Positions 7,842 to 16,740 of a stretch of DNA of 64,000 nt are shown in pieces. The stretch spans positions 1 to 64,000 of the forward strand of contig SHXF01000001.1 in the NCBI GenBank assembly GCA_009693435.1, in the 5' to 3' direction. The notes under the pieces were generated by a model that saw nothing but the letters and a program-made list of their open reading frames with translations, was not told the DNA's origin and made no database searches. The stretch's first letter is position 1; each line of letters opens with the position of its first letter. Origin of the DNA: Betaproteobacteria bacterium (GTDB taxonomy: Bacteria; Pseudomonadota; Gammaproteobacteria; Burkholderiales; SG8-39). The translations under genes and the position numbers were made by a program.

Positions 7842-8026
7842 ATAGAAATAATCTTTCCGGAATAGCAGCCTTCAATTCGGCAACTTGCCGTCGCGATCAG
7901 CCTGAGTTCGTTGGGTACCGCTCTGCCGGGTTTGCTGTTGCAATCTTGCCGTTGCAATCCTCGATTAAGGGAACCGGTTCGATTGCAGGTACAATTTGCC
8001 TGCGTTTGTGCTGCAATGGACCATCA

Positions 8027-8458
8027 ATGATCGTATTCGAACTCATCTGCCCCGAGCATCATCGATTCGAAGGCTGGTTTGCCTCGACTAATGATTTCGA
8101 ACGGCAAAAAGACCGAGGACAGTTATCCTGTCCTGTGTGCAATCATGCGAGCATTGCGAAGTTGCCGATCGCAAAAATCGGGAAACAAGGAGATGACCTG
8201 CCCAGGCGCACGACTCCTGCGATGACTGCGCCGTCTCTGGATCAGGTGAAAATCATGAATGCGCTCATCGATCATATCCTCGTAAATACCGAGAACGTCG
8301 GCAACGCGTTTCCCGAAGAGGCGCGAAAAATTCATTACAAGGAGGCGCCCCTGAGGAATATTCGGGGTATCGCCTCGGCCAAAGAGACGGAAGAGCTACT
8401 CGATGAGGGAATAGCCGTTCTTCCGCTTCCAGTCCCGCCCCGTGGAGAGTGGCAATAG
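8027..8458 (+). CDS. DUF1178 family protein
   Basis: 143 residues from ATG 8027; the longer frame from 7946 is rejected because MIVFELICP is the usual start of the family. The N-terminal zinc-ribbon-like part has Cys8 (ICPEHHRFEGWF) and a CPVC pair at 35-38. The conserved EEARKIHYKEAPLRNIRGIA segment and a C-terminal LPLPVPP follow. Cytosolic, function not established for the family. It is convergent with the large oxidoreductase gene downstream. Confidence 0.85.
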   Translation: MIVFELICPEHHRFEGWFASTNDFERQKDRGQLSCPVCNHASIAKLPIAKIGKQGDDLPRRTTPAMTAPSLDQVKIMNALIDHILVNTENVGNAFPEEARKIHYKEAPLRNIRGIASAKETEELLDEGIAVLPLPVPPRGEWQ

Positions 8459-8515
8459 GCGCGCTATGGCTGTGAGGGGCTGTGGGCTTGTTCGCTACGC
8501 GCGCCACCGGCCAGG

Positions 8516-11500
8516 CTACACCAACTGCCTCAGCTTCTTCAATTCGGGCATGCCCTGCCGGATGCATTGCGCGGTCAATTTTTCCTGCAGGGAATTCTGC
8601 TTGAGTCTTTCCGACAGGGCATGGAAATCAACTCTGTCAAGCGGTTGGTCCTGGTTGTAGCAGGAAAAGACATAGGTCACGCGCCCGGTCTCGGGGTCGC
8701 GGTGGGGTTGCAGGCACTGTGCGCATATCTCTTTCATCATGCATTGCATAGGCGAATTGATCGAGCCGATACCGATATGGCCTTCCTTCAGGTAAGGGGA
8801 TAGTGTGTCGTGCCGGGCGCGTCCAACGGCAGCCATCATGCGGTCCGAACCAATGGCGATGATCCGGTCCGCCGCACTCATGTTCAGCGATGTAGCCCCG
8901 AGACGGCCAGCCGCGTAAGCCTCCATGGCCTGTACGATGTTGCCGATGAATGCGAAGTCCTGCGGTCGACGAGGCTGGAAGCCGGGTTTTTCGTCGCAGC
9001 ACCAGACGATTACGTCGGCCGCTGCTTCGATCTCGTCCACCTTGTAGCGGTCGATCACCTTCTTGTAACCGGCAAAATAAAGCACTCGTGATCCTGCTGT
9101 ACGAAACGCGCAGCCGATGGAAAAAAGTACTGCGTTTCCAAGGCCGCCACCGACAAGGACCACTGTTTCGCCGCCCGTGATATGGGTAGGCGCCCCGGTC
9201 GGTCCCATCAAGACGACGGGTTCTCCGGGTTGCAGCATCGCGCAAAGATCCGATGACCCTCCCATTTCGAGGACAATCGTCGACACCAGTCCCTTGTCTT
9301 CATCAACCCACGCGCCCGTGAGTGCGAGGCCTTCCATCTGCATTCGCATGTCGGCATTGCCGACGCGGATCAGTGGTGCCCGCATTTCAAAGTTCTGCAA
9401 CCGGTAAAACTGTCCGGGTTGGAATTTTCGCGCGGCAAGCGGTGCCCGTACGACAACTTCCACGATGGTGGGTGTCAGGCGCCGGACATCATGGACAGTT
9501 GCCCGGAGTTGCCGATCCAGTGATGCGATGAATGCAGCGTCCCCTGCAAGTTCGGGGTGCTTGCTGCCCTGCGAGGCCTGCGTCGCCAAGACGCGTGACA
9601 CGACGGGATGCCCCTGCTTTGTGGAGCCCATCGCCTTTACGACATTGCCGAAGTACGACGGATGCAGATCACCAAAAAACGAGATGAAACGACCGTCGTC
9701 AGTTCGCGACAGAAGAACGTCGCTCCTTTCGGGTTTGGAAACCGAAAATTGCGGCTTGACGGGATTGCCGCTTTCGTCACAGGCACGCAGGTACTTGCCA
9801 TCCAATTCAAAATGCGTTGGGTCCTCATGAGCAAGTACCGTATTGGGCTGGGTGCCGGCGGCGATGAAAATGGTATGAGCTGCGCGGCGAATTTCGCCTT
9901 CCGGACCGGCGACGGCATGCCACTTGCCGTTCTTGTCGATTTGCTGGCTGGTAAAGCGAATGCCATGTGCGGCACCGTACTCATCCACTTCGACTGCCAA
10001 AGGGGAAAGGCATTCCGCGAATACCACGCCTTCCTCGAGTGCTTTTTCCACTTCCTCATGGTTCAGCGTGTAGGATGGACTATCGACCAGCCGTCGCCGA
10101 TAAGCCACGGTCGCGCCACCCCAGGCGAGCAGCAACTCCGTAATGCGCGCCGATCGCTCTTCGAACCGCGCGCGCTCTCGCTCATTGCGGATCGCCCGCC
10201 CGTGCGACAAGAACTCCTCGGCGATTTCACGTTCCTCGGGTTGCCACCGGTCGCGCACGGCGTCTTCGCCTATTTCCCGTGTCAGTTCATCATAACGCGC
10301 GAGAAACTTCTCCACTTCGACAGCATAGTAAGCGAGCGATTCAGTAGCAGTGTCGATAGCCGTCAGTCCACCGCCGATAACCACGACTGGTAATCGAACC
10401 TGCATGTTGGCGATCGAGGCGGATTTTGCGGCACCGGTGAGCTGCAGCGCCATCAGGAAGTCGGACGCCGTTCTGACGCCTCGTGCTAGTCCGTTCGGGA
10501 TATCCAGCGTTGTCGGCTTGCCGGCACCCATGCACAAGGCGACGTGGTCGAAGCCCTGCTTCAGCGAGTCATCCAGGGTTAGCGTTCCTCCGAACCGCAC
10601 GCCGCCGTAAAGCGCGAACTGACTTCGCCGCTCCAGCAACAAACGCACGATTTTGAGAAAATTCTTGTCCCATCGAACCGTAATTCCATACTCCGCTACG
10701 CCGCCGAACCCGGCCATGACGCGATCTTCCAGCGATTCGCGGATGGACTTTACGTCGCGTATCGGCTCGAAACCGGGCGAGGACTGAGACTTTTGCGCAC
10801 CGAATCTCGATCCGTCTTCGCCTATGCCCGACAGATACTCGGGCAGAGGTTCGATCTTCAGGCCGTCGATTCCGACTACGGTATGACCGTCATTCATCAA
10901 GTGATGAGACAAACTGAATCCCGCCGGTCCCATGCCTGCTACCAGCACGCGATAGCCAGTCGGCGGCTTGGGCAAAGGACGGCGGAAATTAAGCGGGTTC
11001 CATCGTGTCAGCAGCGAGTAGATTTCGAAGCCCCAAGGTAGTTCAAGGACGTCCTTCAACGCCCGCGTTTCCACTTGCGGTATATCGACAGGATCCTGCT
11101 TCTGGTAAATGCACGCTTTCATGCAATCGTTGCAAATGCGATGGCCGGTCGCTGCAGCCAGAGGGTTGTCGATCGCAATGATCGCCAAGGCGGAAATTGC
11201 GAGCCCTTGCGTTTTTGCTATGTGGAATTCCGAAATTTTCTCGTCCAGCGGGCAGCCGGAAAGTGTGACCCCGAATCCGTTCTTCTTGAATTCAATCTTC
11301 TGCGGCTTCACGCCCGATGCCGGGGCCTGCTGCTTTTCCCGCATGCCTTTCGAACAGGAATCCTTTCCCTGCCTGTGGCACCAGATGCAGTAATTTGCCT
11401 CGTCCAGCGCGCCGGTGAGGTCGGTTCCGGCGTCGGTCAACGCAAAACCTTCCCGCCTGCGCCCGTGGCCACGTTGAATACGAAAGCCAGTGACTCCCTG

Positions 11501-12112
11501 GCGCTGGCTCTTTTGAACATGCTGCAGCAGGTTCTGGGGATCGATCTTCCCGGGCTGCTTGAAGAGAACGCCATCCTTGTGGCGCGCATGCCCGACTGTG
11601 GTATGAAGCGCCCAGGCGGCGTATTTCAGCGCAAGTTCTATTTCGCGCTGGTGCCCGGCCTCATTCGCCAACCACGTAGTAACGCGTTCGGCGAACCGCA
11701 ATTCAGTCAGGGTGCCGTCGAGAAACGCCTCGAGTTCAGCGGCAATCGCCATGCCATCCAGTTTTTCCGCTTCAACTGGATTGATTTTCGACGCGGCGCG
11801 CCGCTGTACGAATTGACGCTTGATGGAAAAGATTGGCGCGAGCCTGTCGTGCTGGTGCTTCAGTGCCAGCGCGTCACTTTCGATTCCGAAGAGTTCGGCT
11901 ACGAAAGGATCCAGATGCGGGGCAAGTTCGAGAATCAAGGCCGATTCAGCCTTGAGGTCCAGTTGCTCCGGTTCCCTGCGCGCCGCCTCGAGCCGGGAAC
12001 TCAATGCTTCATTCGCTGCCGCGAGATGATTCAGAAAGGCGCTGTCTAGCCTCTTCAGGCCGTCGCGATCGTATAGATCGGGGAAATCAAGCCCGAATGC
12101 GAGTTGGAGCAC
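8516..12112 (-). CDS. Fused flavo-iron-sulfur NAD(P) oxidoreductase (GltD-like plus PyrK-like; NfnAB-like architecture)
   Basis: 1198 residues. Residues 1-235 are a mainly helical region I do not recognise. Residues 236-340 hold seven cysteines (242, 245, 253, 287, 327, 330, 334), enough for two Fe-S clusters as in the GltD N-terminus. About 385-850 is a GltD-like flavoprotein: FAD motif VAGMGPAG (391-398), second dinucleotide motif VVIGGGLTA (577-585), with a charged helical insertion at 595-660. About 865-1160 resembles ferredoxin-reductase/PyrK: flavin part near KFQPGQFYRL (896-905), NAD part VVLVGGGLGN (984-993), and a [2Fe-2S]-type set Cys1124, 1130, 1133, 1151. A 7Fe ferredoxin gene lies just upstream on the same strand. 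The cofactor set equals that of NfnB plus NfnA, so an NAD(P)H-ferredoxin electron-transfer role is plausible but unproven. Confidence 0.75.
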   Translation of the reverse strand: MLQLAFGLDFPDLYDRDGLKRLDSAFLNHLAAANEALSSRLEAARREPEQLDLKAESALILELAPHLDPFVAELFGIESDALALKHQHDRLAPIFSIKRQFVQRRAASKINPVEAEKLDGMAIAAELEAFLDGTLTELRFAERVTTWLANEAGHQREIELALKYAAWALHTTVGHARHKDGVLFKQPGKIDPQNLLQHVQKSQRQGVTGFRIQRGHGRRREGFALTDAGTDLTGALDEANYCIWCHRQGKDSCSKGMREKQQAPASGVKPQKIEFKKNGFGVTLSGCPLDEKISEFHIAKTQGLAISALAIIAIDNPLAAATGHRICNDCMKACIYQKQDPVDIPQVETRALKDVLELPWGFEIYSLLTRWNPLNFRRPLPKPPTGYRVLVAGMGPAGFSLSHHLMNDGHTVVGIDGLKIEPLPEYLSGIGEDGSRFGAQKSQSSPGFEPIRDVKSIRESLEDRVMAGFGGVAEYGITVRWDKNFLKIVRLLLERRSQFALYGGVRFGGTLTLDDSLKQGFDHVALCMGAGKPTTLDIPNGLARGVRTASDFLMALQLTGAAKSASIANMQVRLPVVVIGGGLTAIDTATESLAYYAVEVEKFLARYDELTREIGEDAVRDRWQPEEREIAEEFLSHGRAIRNERERARFEERSARITELLLAWGGATVAYRRRLVDSPSYTLNHEEVEKALEEGVVFAECLSPLAVEVDEYGAAHGIRFTSQQIDKNGKWHAVAGPEGEIRRAAHTIFIAAGTQPNTVLAHEDPTHFELDGKYLRACDESGNPVKPQFSVSKPERSDVLLSRTDDGRFISFFGDLHPSYFGNVVKAMGSTKQGHPVVSRVLATQASQGSKHPELAGDAAFIASLDRQLRATVHDVRRLTPTIVEVVVRAPLAARKFQPGQFYRLQNFEMRAPLIRVGNADMRMQMEGLALTGAWVDEDKGLVSTIVLEMGGSSDLCAMLQPGEPVVLMGPTGAPTHITGGETVVLVGGGLGNAVLFSIGCAFRTAGSRVLYFAGYKKVIDRYKVDEIEAAADVIVWCCDEKPGFQPRRPQDFAFIGNIVQAMEAYAAGRLGATSLNMSAADRIIAIGSDRMMAAVGRARHDTLSPYLKEGHIGIGSINSPMQCMMKEICAQCLQPHRDPETGRVTYVFSCYNQDQPLDRVDFHALSERLKQNSLQEKLTAQCIRQGMPELKKLRQLV

Positions 12113-12218
12113 GTTGAGTTGCCTTTACCAAACTATGCGATCGGCTTTCGCTGCTTGCAATGCACACTCATGGCAGGTCTAAGCCGGCAACTACTGCCCG
12201 CAGAAATGAATTTTCTGC

Positions 12219-12542
12219 CTAGCGCTCGAGGTACTGCAGCTTTTCTTTGATGTCTTTGTACTGCTCGGACTCGGGCAAGGGCGGCTTGGTGTCGGTGATG
12301 GTCGGCCAGATTTTGGCCAGTTCCGCATTAAGTGGCGTGAATTTCCGTTGGTCCTCAGGGACATCTTCTTCCGCAAAAATCGCATTCACAGGGCATTCGG
12401 GAATGCAAACAGCACAATCAATGCATTCGTCTGGGTCGATTACCAGAAAATTAGGACCTTCCTTGAAGCAATCCACGGGGCAAACGTCCACGCAATCGGT
12501 ATGCTTGCACTTGATGCAGCTTTCTGTAACTACGTGTGTCAT
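12219..12542 (-). CDS. fdxA: 7Fe ferredoxin (FdxA type)
   Basis: 107 residues from ATG at 12542, the usual length of the [3Fe-4S][4Fe-4S] FdxA family. By comparison with Azotobacter ferredoxin I, Cys9, 17 and 50 would hold the 3Fe cluster and Cys21, 40, 43 and 46 the 4Fe cluster. The characteristic C-terminal extension ([17 protein letters not shown]) is present. It is a soluble low-potential electron carrier. The frame extends upstream to 12806, but the homology begins at this ATG, preceded by AGAAAG. It lies about 100 bp upstream of the large oxidoreductase on the same strand, so the two may be redox partners. Confidence 0.93.
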   Translation of the reverse strand: MTHVVTESCIKCKHTDCVDVCPVDCFKEGPNFLVIDPDECIDCAVCIPECPVNAIFAEEDVPEDQRKFTPLNAELAKIWPTITDTKPPLPESEQYKDIKEKLQYLER

Positions 12543-12689
12543 AAGCAATCTTTCTGCGTGCAGAATCGATGGGTTCAACGATAGTTGAAGTCTAAAGCAA
12601 TCAGTTTTCCGAATCAAGCCGGTCAGGATTAGTGTCAGGACTAGCCGGTCAGGATTATCCCATGGTGCCAGATCATGATGCTGTAACCT

Positions 12690-12962
12690 ACTGCCCGTAC
12701 CCTCATGGGCAACTCTTCCAGCATCCTCCTCGATGAACCTTCGGAGGGACTGTCGCCGGTGGTTGTCGATCAGTTGACCGCTGCGATCCTGGAGTTGAAG
12801 AAACAAGGCGTATCCGTGCTGCTCTCCGAGCAGAAACTCAGATTCGCCTCTGCGGTGGCAGATCGCGCGTACTTTATCGAGAAGGGACGCATGCGGTTCT
12901 CGGCGAACATGACCGAGCTTTTTGCTAACCAGGTGATAAGCAAGGCGTATCTTGCTCTATGA
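12690..12962 (+). pseudogene. C-terminal remnant of a LivF-type branched-chain amino acid ABC ATPase
   Basis: From about 12690 the frame reads ARTLMGN, then [17 protein letters not shown] (Walker B and D-loop), [18 protein letters not shown] (H-loop region replaced by EQ as in LivF) and a final AYLAL. The Walker A and most of the helical domain, about 150 residues, are missing, and a TAA stop lies just upstream of the homology. No permease or binding-protein genes are adjacent. It is a decayed fragment on the opposite strand to fdxA. Confidence 0.75.
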
Positions 12963-13310
12963 AGCTCGACAGTGCAGTTCAGGCTGTGACGCCCGACTTC
13001 CATCCGGGGAGCGACATCGCAAGGCCGCATCGGGATAAAACGGGCGATTCCCTGGCCTCACGGCGAGGGCATGGGTGAGGTCGCGCCGGGTTGGTGGCAT
13101 GCGCTGGGATTCAGCATCGCGTTTCGATCCAAATTAGCCTTGCGGGGTAAAAGGCTGTGGTACAGTCACGCCCGCTTGACAGCGGAGAAAAATCAGGCGG
13201 TCAAGTCCTCTGTGGCTGAAATCCGGTCGGACATTGCGCCGGACTCGTTTCAGGGCTTGAAATCAGCAGGCTTGGCCCCAATTTACCCGCCCAAATACTG
13301 GAGCAGATCT
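12963..13310. other. Intergenic leader before the ABC exporter set
   Basis: 348 bp without a gene. The open frame continues upstream of the ATPase start to 13071, but that part lacks ABC homology. A promoter for the exporter genes probably lies here; a weak candidate is TTGCGG near 13140 with TACAGT about 15 bases on. I see no terminator for the LivF remnant. Confidence 0.4.
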
Positions 13311-14057
13311 ATGATCAAGGTCGAAAATCTGACCAAATTGTTCGGTCCAACGCGGGCTGTGGATGACATTTCGTTCGAGGTGGGGAGGGGAGAGGTCCTC
13401 GGATTTTTAGGGCCCAACGGTGCTGGAAAATCGACCACAATGCGGATGATAACCGGTTTCATCCCGCCATCTTCTGGTTCCGTCTCGGTATGCGGATTCA
13501 ACGTCGCGCAGGACCCGATACCGGCGAAACGCCGCATCGGGTATTTGCCTGAGTCTGCCCCTTCGTACGGTGAAATGACAGTATTGTCATTTCTCAATTT
13601 CACGGCGGAAATGCGCGGCTTCTCGGGGATTGCGCGGCGCAAGCCGGTGCACACCGTTGTGGAAATCTGCAACCTTGAAAGTGTCCTTAACCAGACGATC
13701 GAAACGCTGTCAAAAGGATTCCGGCATCGCACCTGCCTTGCGCAGTCGATCATTCACGATCCTGAAGTACTTATCATGGATGAACCCACCGACGGTCTGG
13801 ATCCGAACCAGAAACACGAAGTTCGCTCCCTGATCAAATCAATGGCGCAGAACAAGGCCATCATTTTCTCGACCCACATACTGGAAGAAGTAGAGGAGGT
13901 CTGCACCCGCGCCATTATCATTGACCACGGGCGAATCGTGGCCAATGGCACGCCGCAGGAACTGAAAGCGCGATCGGAGACCGGTCGCCTGGATGATTTT
14001 TTCCGTTCGATCACGCGCCCCGATGTGGCGCACCTTGCCAAAGCGTCTGGAGGCTGA
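13311..14057 (+). CDS. ABC transporter ATP-binding protein (GldA-like)
   Basis: 248 residues from ATG 13311; upstream frame extension discarded. Walker A GPNGAGKS at 34-41, signature LSKGFRHR, Walker B VLIMDEPTDGLDP and the H-loop STHILEEVEEV are all present, so it is a complete nucleotide-binding subunit on the cytoplasmic face. Three bases separate it from the permease gene. With the next three genes it forms a set similar to the Gld-type ABC systems of many Gram-negative bacteria, whose substrate is unknown outside the gliding bacteria. Confidence 0.88.
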   Translation: MIKVENLTKLFGPTRAVDDISFEVGRGEVLGFLGPNGAGKSTTMRMITGFIPPSSGSVSVCGFNVAQDPIPAKRRIGYLPESAPSYGEMTVLSFLNFTAEMRGFSGIARRKPVHTVVEICNLESVLNQTIETLSKGFRHRTCLAQSIIHDPEVLIMDEPTDGLDPNQKHEVRSLIKSMAQNKAIIFSTHILEEVEEVCTRAIIIDHGRIVANGTPQELKARSETGRLDDFFRSITRPDVAHLAKASGG

Positions 14058-14060
14058 CAA

Positions 14061-14804
14061 ATGGATGCATGGAGAAGCGTTAGAACCATTGCAAAGCGCG
14101 AGCTGTCAGCTTATTTCGAGTCGCCGGTTGCTTATGTGTTCCTGGTGATTTATCTGCTGCTGGCGGGATTTTTTACATTTACATTCGGCGGATTTTTTGA
14201 ACGCGGGGAAGCTGCGCTGGGATCTTTCTTCAACTGGATGCCTTGGCTATTCCTGTTCTTGGTGCCGGCTGTCGGCATGCGGCTTTGGTCCGAGGAAAGG
14301 CGCCTGGGAACAATGGAACTTCTGCTGACCATGCCCATAACTGCCTGGCAGGCCATTCTCGGAAAATTTCTGGCTTCATGGTTATTCCTTGCGATCGCAT
14401 TGGCATTGACCTTTCCGATGGTTATTACCGTCAACGTGCTTGGCGATCCGGATAACGGGGTTATCGCCGCCGGCTACATTGGTTGTCTGCTGCTTTGCGG
14501 AAGCTATCTGGCAATCACAAGCATGACTTCGGCCATCAGCCGCAGTCAGGTGGTCAGCTTCATCATTGCCGTGGTTATCTGCCTCGGGCTCATACTTGTG
14601 GGGTTCAACCCGATAACCGACCTGCTTTCTCGGTGGGCCAGTCCCGCAGTGGTAGAGGCAGTCGCGGGATTTTCAGTGTTAACCCATTTCGACGGATTTC
14701 AAAAGGGTGTCCTGGATTCCCGCGACCTGTTGTTCTTTCTTTCGGTGATCGGCTTTGCGCTGTTCGCCACAGGGGTCGTGATTCGTGGTCATCGAGCAGG
14801 CTAG
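14061..14804 (+). CDS. ABC transporter permease (GldF-like)
   Basis: 247 residues, six predicted membrane helices, with the ABC-2 type pattern: a short N-terminal helix before the first span, a conserved SEERRLGTMELLLTMPIT loop after the second, then four more spans. It pairs with the preceding ATPase. The gene sits in a tight operon, with the next start 10 bp after its stop. The substrate is not evident. Confidence 0.87.
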   Translation: MDAWRSVRTIAKRELSAYFESPVAYVFLVIYLLLAGFFTFTFGGFFERGEAALGSFFNWMPWLFLFLVPAVGMRLWSEERRLGTMELLLTMPITAWQAILGKFLASWLFLAIALALTFPMVITVNVLGDPDNGVIAAGYIGCLLLCGSYLAITSMTSAISRSQVVSFIIAVVICLGLILVGFNPITDLLSRWASPAVVEAVAGFSVLTHFDGFQKGVLDSRDLLFFLSVIGFALFATGVVIRGHRAG

Positions 14805-14814
14805 GAGTCACATC

Positions 14815-16740
14815 GTGTCCAAGCGTTTTGAATTTCTCTATTCCGCGGGCGGTCTCCTAGCGGTACTCTTGATCCTGGTGCTGGTCAATTTCGTGCTGGG
14901 CGCCGGACGCGTTCGCGTCGATTTGACCGAAGGCAGGATGTACACGCTCTCGGAAGGAACGCGCACAATATTGTCGAAGCTCGAGTCGCCGGTGCGGATC
15001 AGGCTTTACTTCTCACAGGGCGACGGCAGCGTTCCGCTTCCGATCAAAGCCTTCGGGCGTCGCGTAGAAGATCTGCTCGCTGAGTTTCGCAATGTCTCCG
15101 GTGGCAAGGTGCTGGTCGAAAAGCTCGATCCGCAGCCTGATTCCGATGCGGAGGATTCGGCTACCCTCGAAGGCGTGGAAGCGCAGGTAATGCCTTCAGG
15201 CGACAAGTTTTTCCTCGGTCTCTCGGTAAGCTATCTCGATCAGAAACTGGCCATGCCCGCTCTGTCGCTCGATCGGGAACGTCTGTTCGAGTACGACCTG
15301 ACGCGTGCCATTGCACGGGCTACGACCACCGAGAAGGCAGTGATCGGGCTGATGAGCCCGTTGCCCGTGTTCGGCATGCCGGCCAATCCGAGGATGGGAA
15401 TGCCGCAACAGGACCCGTACACCTTCCTTTCCGAGCTCAGGCGCGACTTCGACGTGAAAAGGGTCGGCCTCGATCCCGAGAAGATCGAGGACGACGTAAA
15501 GGTTCTGATTGTCATTCATCCTCGCGGGATCTCTGACAAAGGACAGTTCGCGATCGATCAGTTTGTAATGCGAGGAGGAAAACTGATCGCGTTTCTGGAT
15601 ACGCACGCTTTCTTCGATCAGATGCCGGGGCCGATGGCAGCGATGGGCGGGGGAGGCGGTGGTTCTTCCACACTAGATAAACTGCTCAAGGCTTGGGGCA
15701 TTGAATTTGATACAGGAAAAGTGATCACCGACGCCCGTTACGTTTCGGGCGGCGGCCAGCGGGCTATGCCGACGCTGCTGTCTTTGTCCGGCCCCGCTTT
15801 TGACCCCGACGATATCAGCACCGCGCGAATCGGTACTGCCTTGATACCATTCTCCGGTGCATTTGGCGGTAAGCCGGCAGATGGGCTGAAGCAGACGGTA
15901 CTCATGAAAAGTTCTGCATATTCGATGCTGACCGACGCGAATGCCGCTGCGACCAATCGCGGTGACGCGGCCATGAAGGATTTCAAGCCTTCCAACATTG
16001 AGTACCCTATTGCCATAAGGCTCACAGGCAAATTCAAGACTGCCTTCCCGGGTGGACTGCCTGCGGAAAAGGGGGACAGCAAGGGGGATGGCAAGGCGGA
16101 CGGCAAGCCGAGTCCCATGCAGAAGGGAGAGGCAGACAAACAGGTGCCCAAGTCAGCTGGCACCGCCCTGACGGAGACGAAAGGAGAGAACGCGGTGGTG
16201 CTCGTGGCAGATAGCGATTTCATAAACGATGGAGCCGCCGTGCAAGTCCAGGAACTGTTCGGACAGCGAATCGTTGTTCCGAGCAACGGCAACCTCGCAT
16301 TTGCCCAAACTGTGGTTGAGCAATTCGCGGGGGACTCCAATCTGGTCAACCTGAGAAGCAGGGCCACCGCGGCGCGACCGTTCACCGTGATACGCGAAAT
16401 GGAAGCGAAAGCACAACAGGCTTACCTCGGCAAGATTAAGGTGCTTGAAGACAGCCTCGCGCAAGCACAGGAGAAACTCGGTGCGTTGCAAAAGAGCCGC
16501 GGTCCGGGACAGTCGACAGCCATTCTCTCCGCGGAGCAGCAATCGGAACTCGACAAATTCCGCAAGACCGCCACTGAGACACGGCGCGAACTGAAGGAAG
16601 TCCGGAAGGACCTGCGTGCAGACAGCGAAGCGCTGCAGTTCTGGACAAAAGTTTTCAATATTGCCGCCGTACCGATCCTGGTCGTGGTTGCAGGCGTGGT
16701 GCTCGCCCTGATGCGTCGCCGGAGGACCGTGTCGCCATGA
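14815..16740 (+). CDS. GldG-like ABC transport auxiliary protein
   Basis: 641 residues from GTG 14815, chosen because AGGAG at 14803-14807 fits it; an upstream GTG at 14785 has no such site. An N-terminal membrane span (LYSAGGLLAVLLILVLVNFV) is followed by a large periplasmic domain of the ABC_transp_aux/GldG kind, a low-complexity Gly/Asp/Lys-rich linker near 420-450, a coiled-coil stretch about 540-610, and a C-terminal span before RRRR. It probably works with the ATPase and permease in the envelope. Overlaps the next gene by 4 bp. Confidence 0.8.
   Translation: MSKRFEFLYSAGGLLAVLLILVLVNFVLGAGRVRVDLTEGRMYTLSEGTRTILSKLESPVRIRLYFSQGDGSVPLPIKAFGRRVEDLLAEFRNVSGGKVLVEKLDPQPDSDAEDSATLEGVEAQVMPSGDKFFLGLSVSYLDQKLAMPALSLDRERLFEYDLTRAIARATTTEKAVIGLMSPLPVFGMPANPRMGMPQQDPYTFLSELRRDFDVKRVGLDPEKIEDDVKVLIVIHPRGISDKGQFAIDQFVMRGGKLIAFLDTHAFFDQMPGPMAAMGGGGGGSSTLDKLLKAWGIEFDTGKVITDARYVSGGGQRAMPTLLSLSGPAFDPDDISTARIGTALIPFSGAFGGKPADGLKQTVLMKSSAYSMLTDANAAATNRGDAAMKDFKPSNIEYPIAIRLTGKFKTAFPGGLPAEKGDSKGDGKADGKPSPMQKGEADKQVPKSAGTALTETKGENAVVLVADSDFINDGAAVQVQELFGQRIVVPSNGNLAFAQTVVEQFAGDSNLVNLRSRATAARPFTVIREMEAKAQQAYLGKIKVLEDSLAQAQEKLGALQKSRGPGQSTAILSAEQQSELDKFRKTATETRRELKEVRKDLRADSEALQFWTKVFNIAAVPILVVVAGVVLALMRRRRTVSP

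Noticed and set aside
11075..12049. 324-residue plus-strand open frame inside the large oxidoreductase gene
   Set aside because: It is antisense to a gene with clear motifs and its translation shows no family signal; a shadow of GC-rich coding DNA.
12705..12962. Intact small gene for an 85-residue ATPase-like protein
   Set aside because: It lacks Walker A and most of the fold, and homology continues upstream of its ATG to a stop codon, so it is a fragment of LivF.
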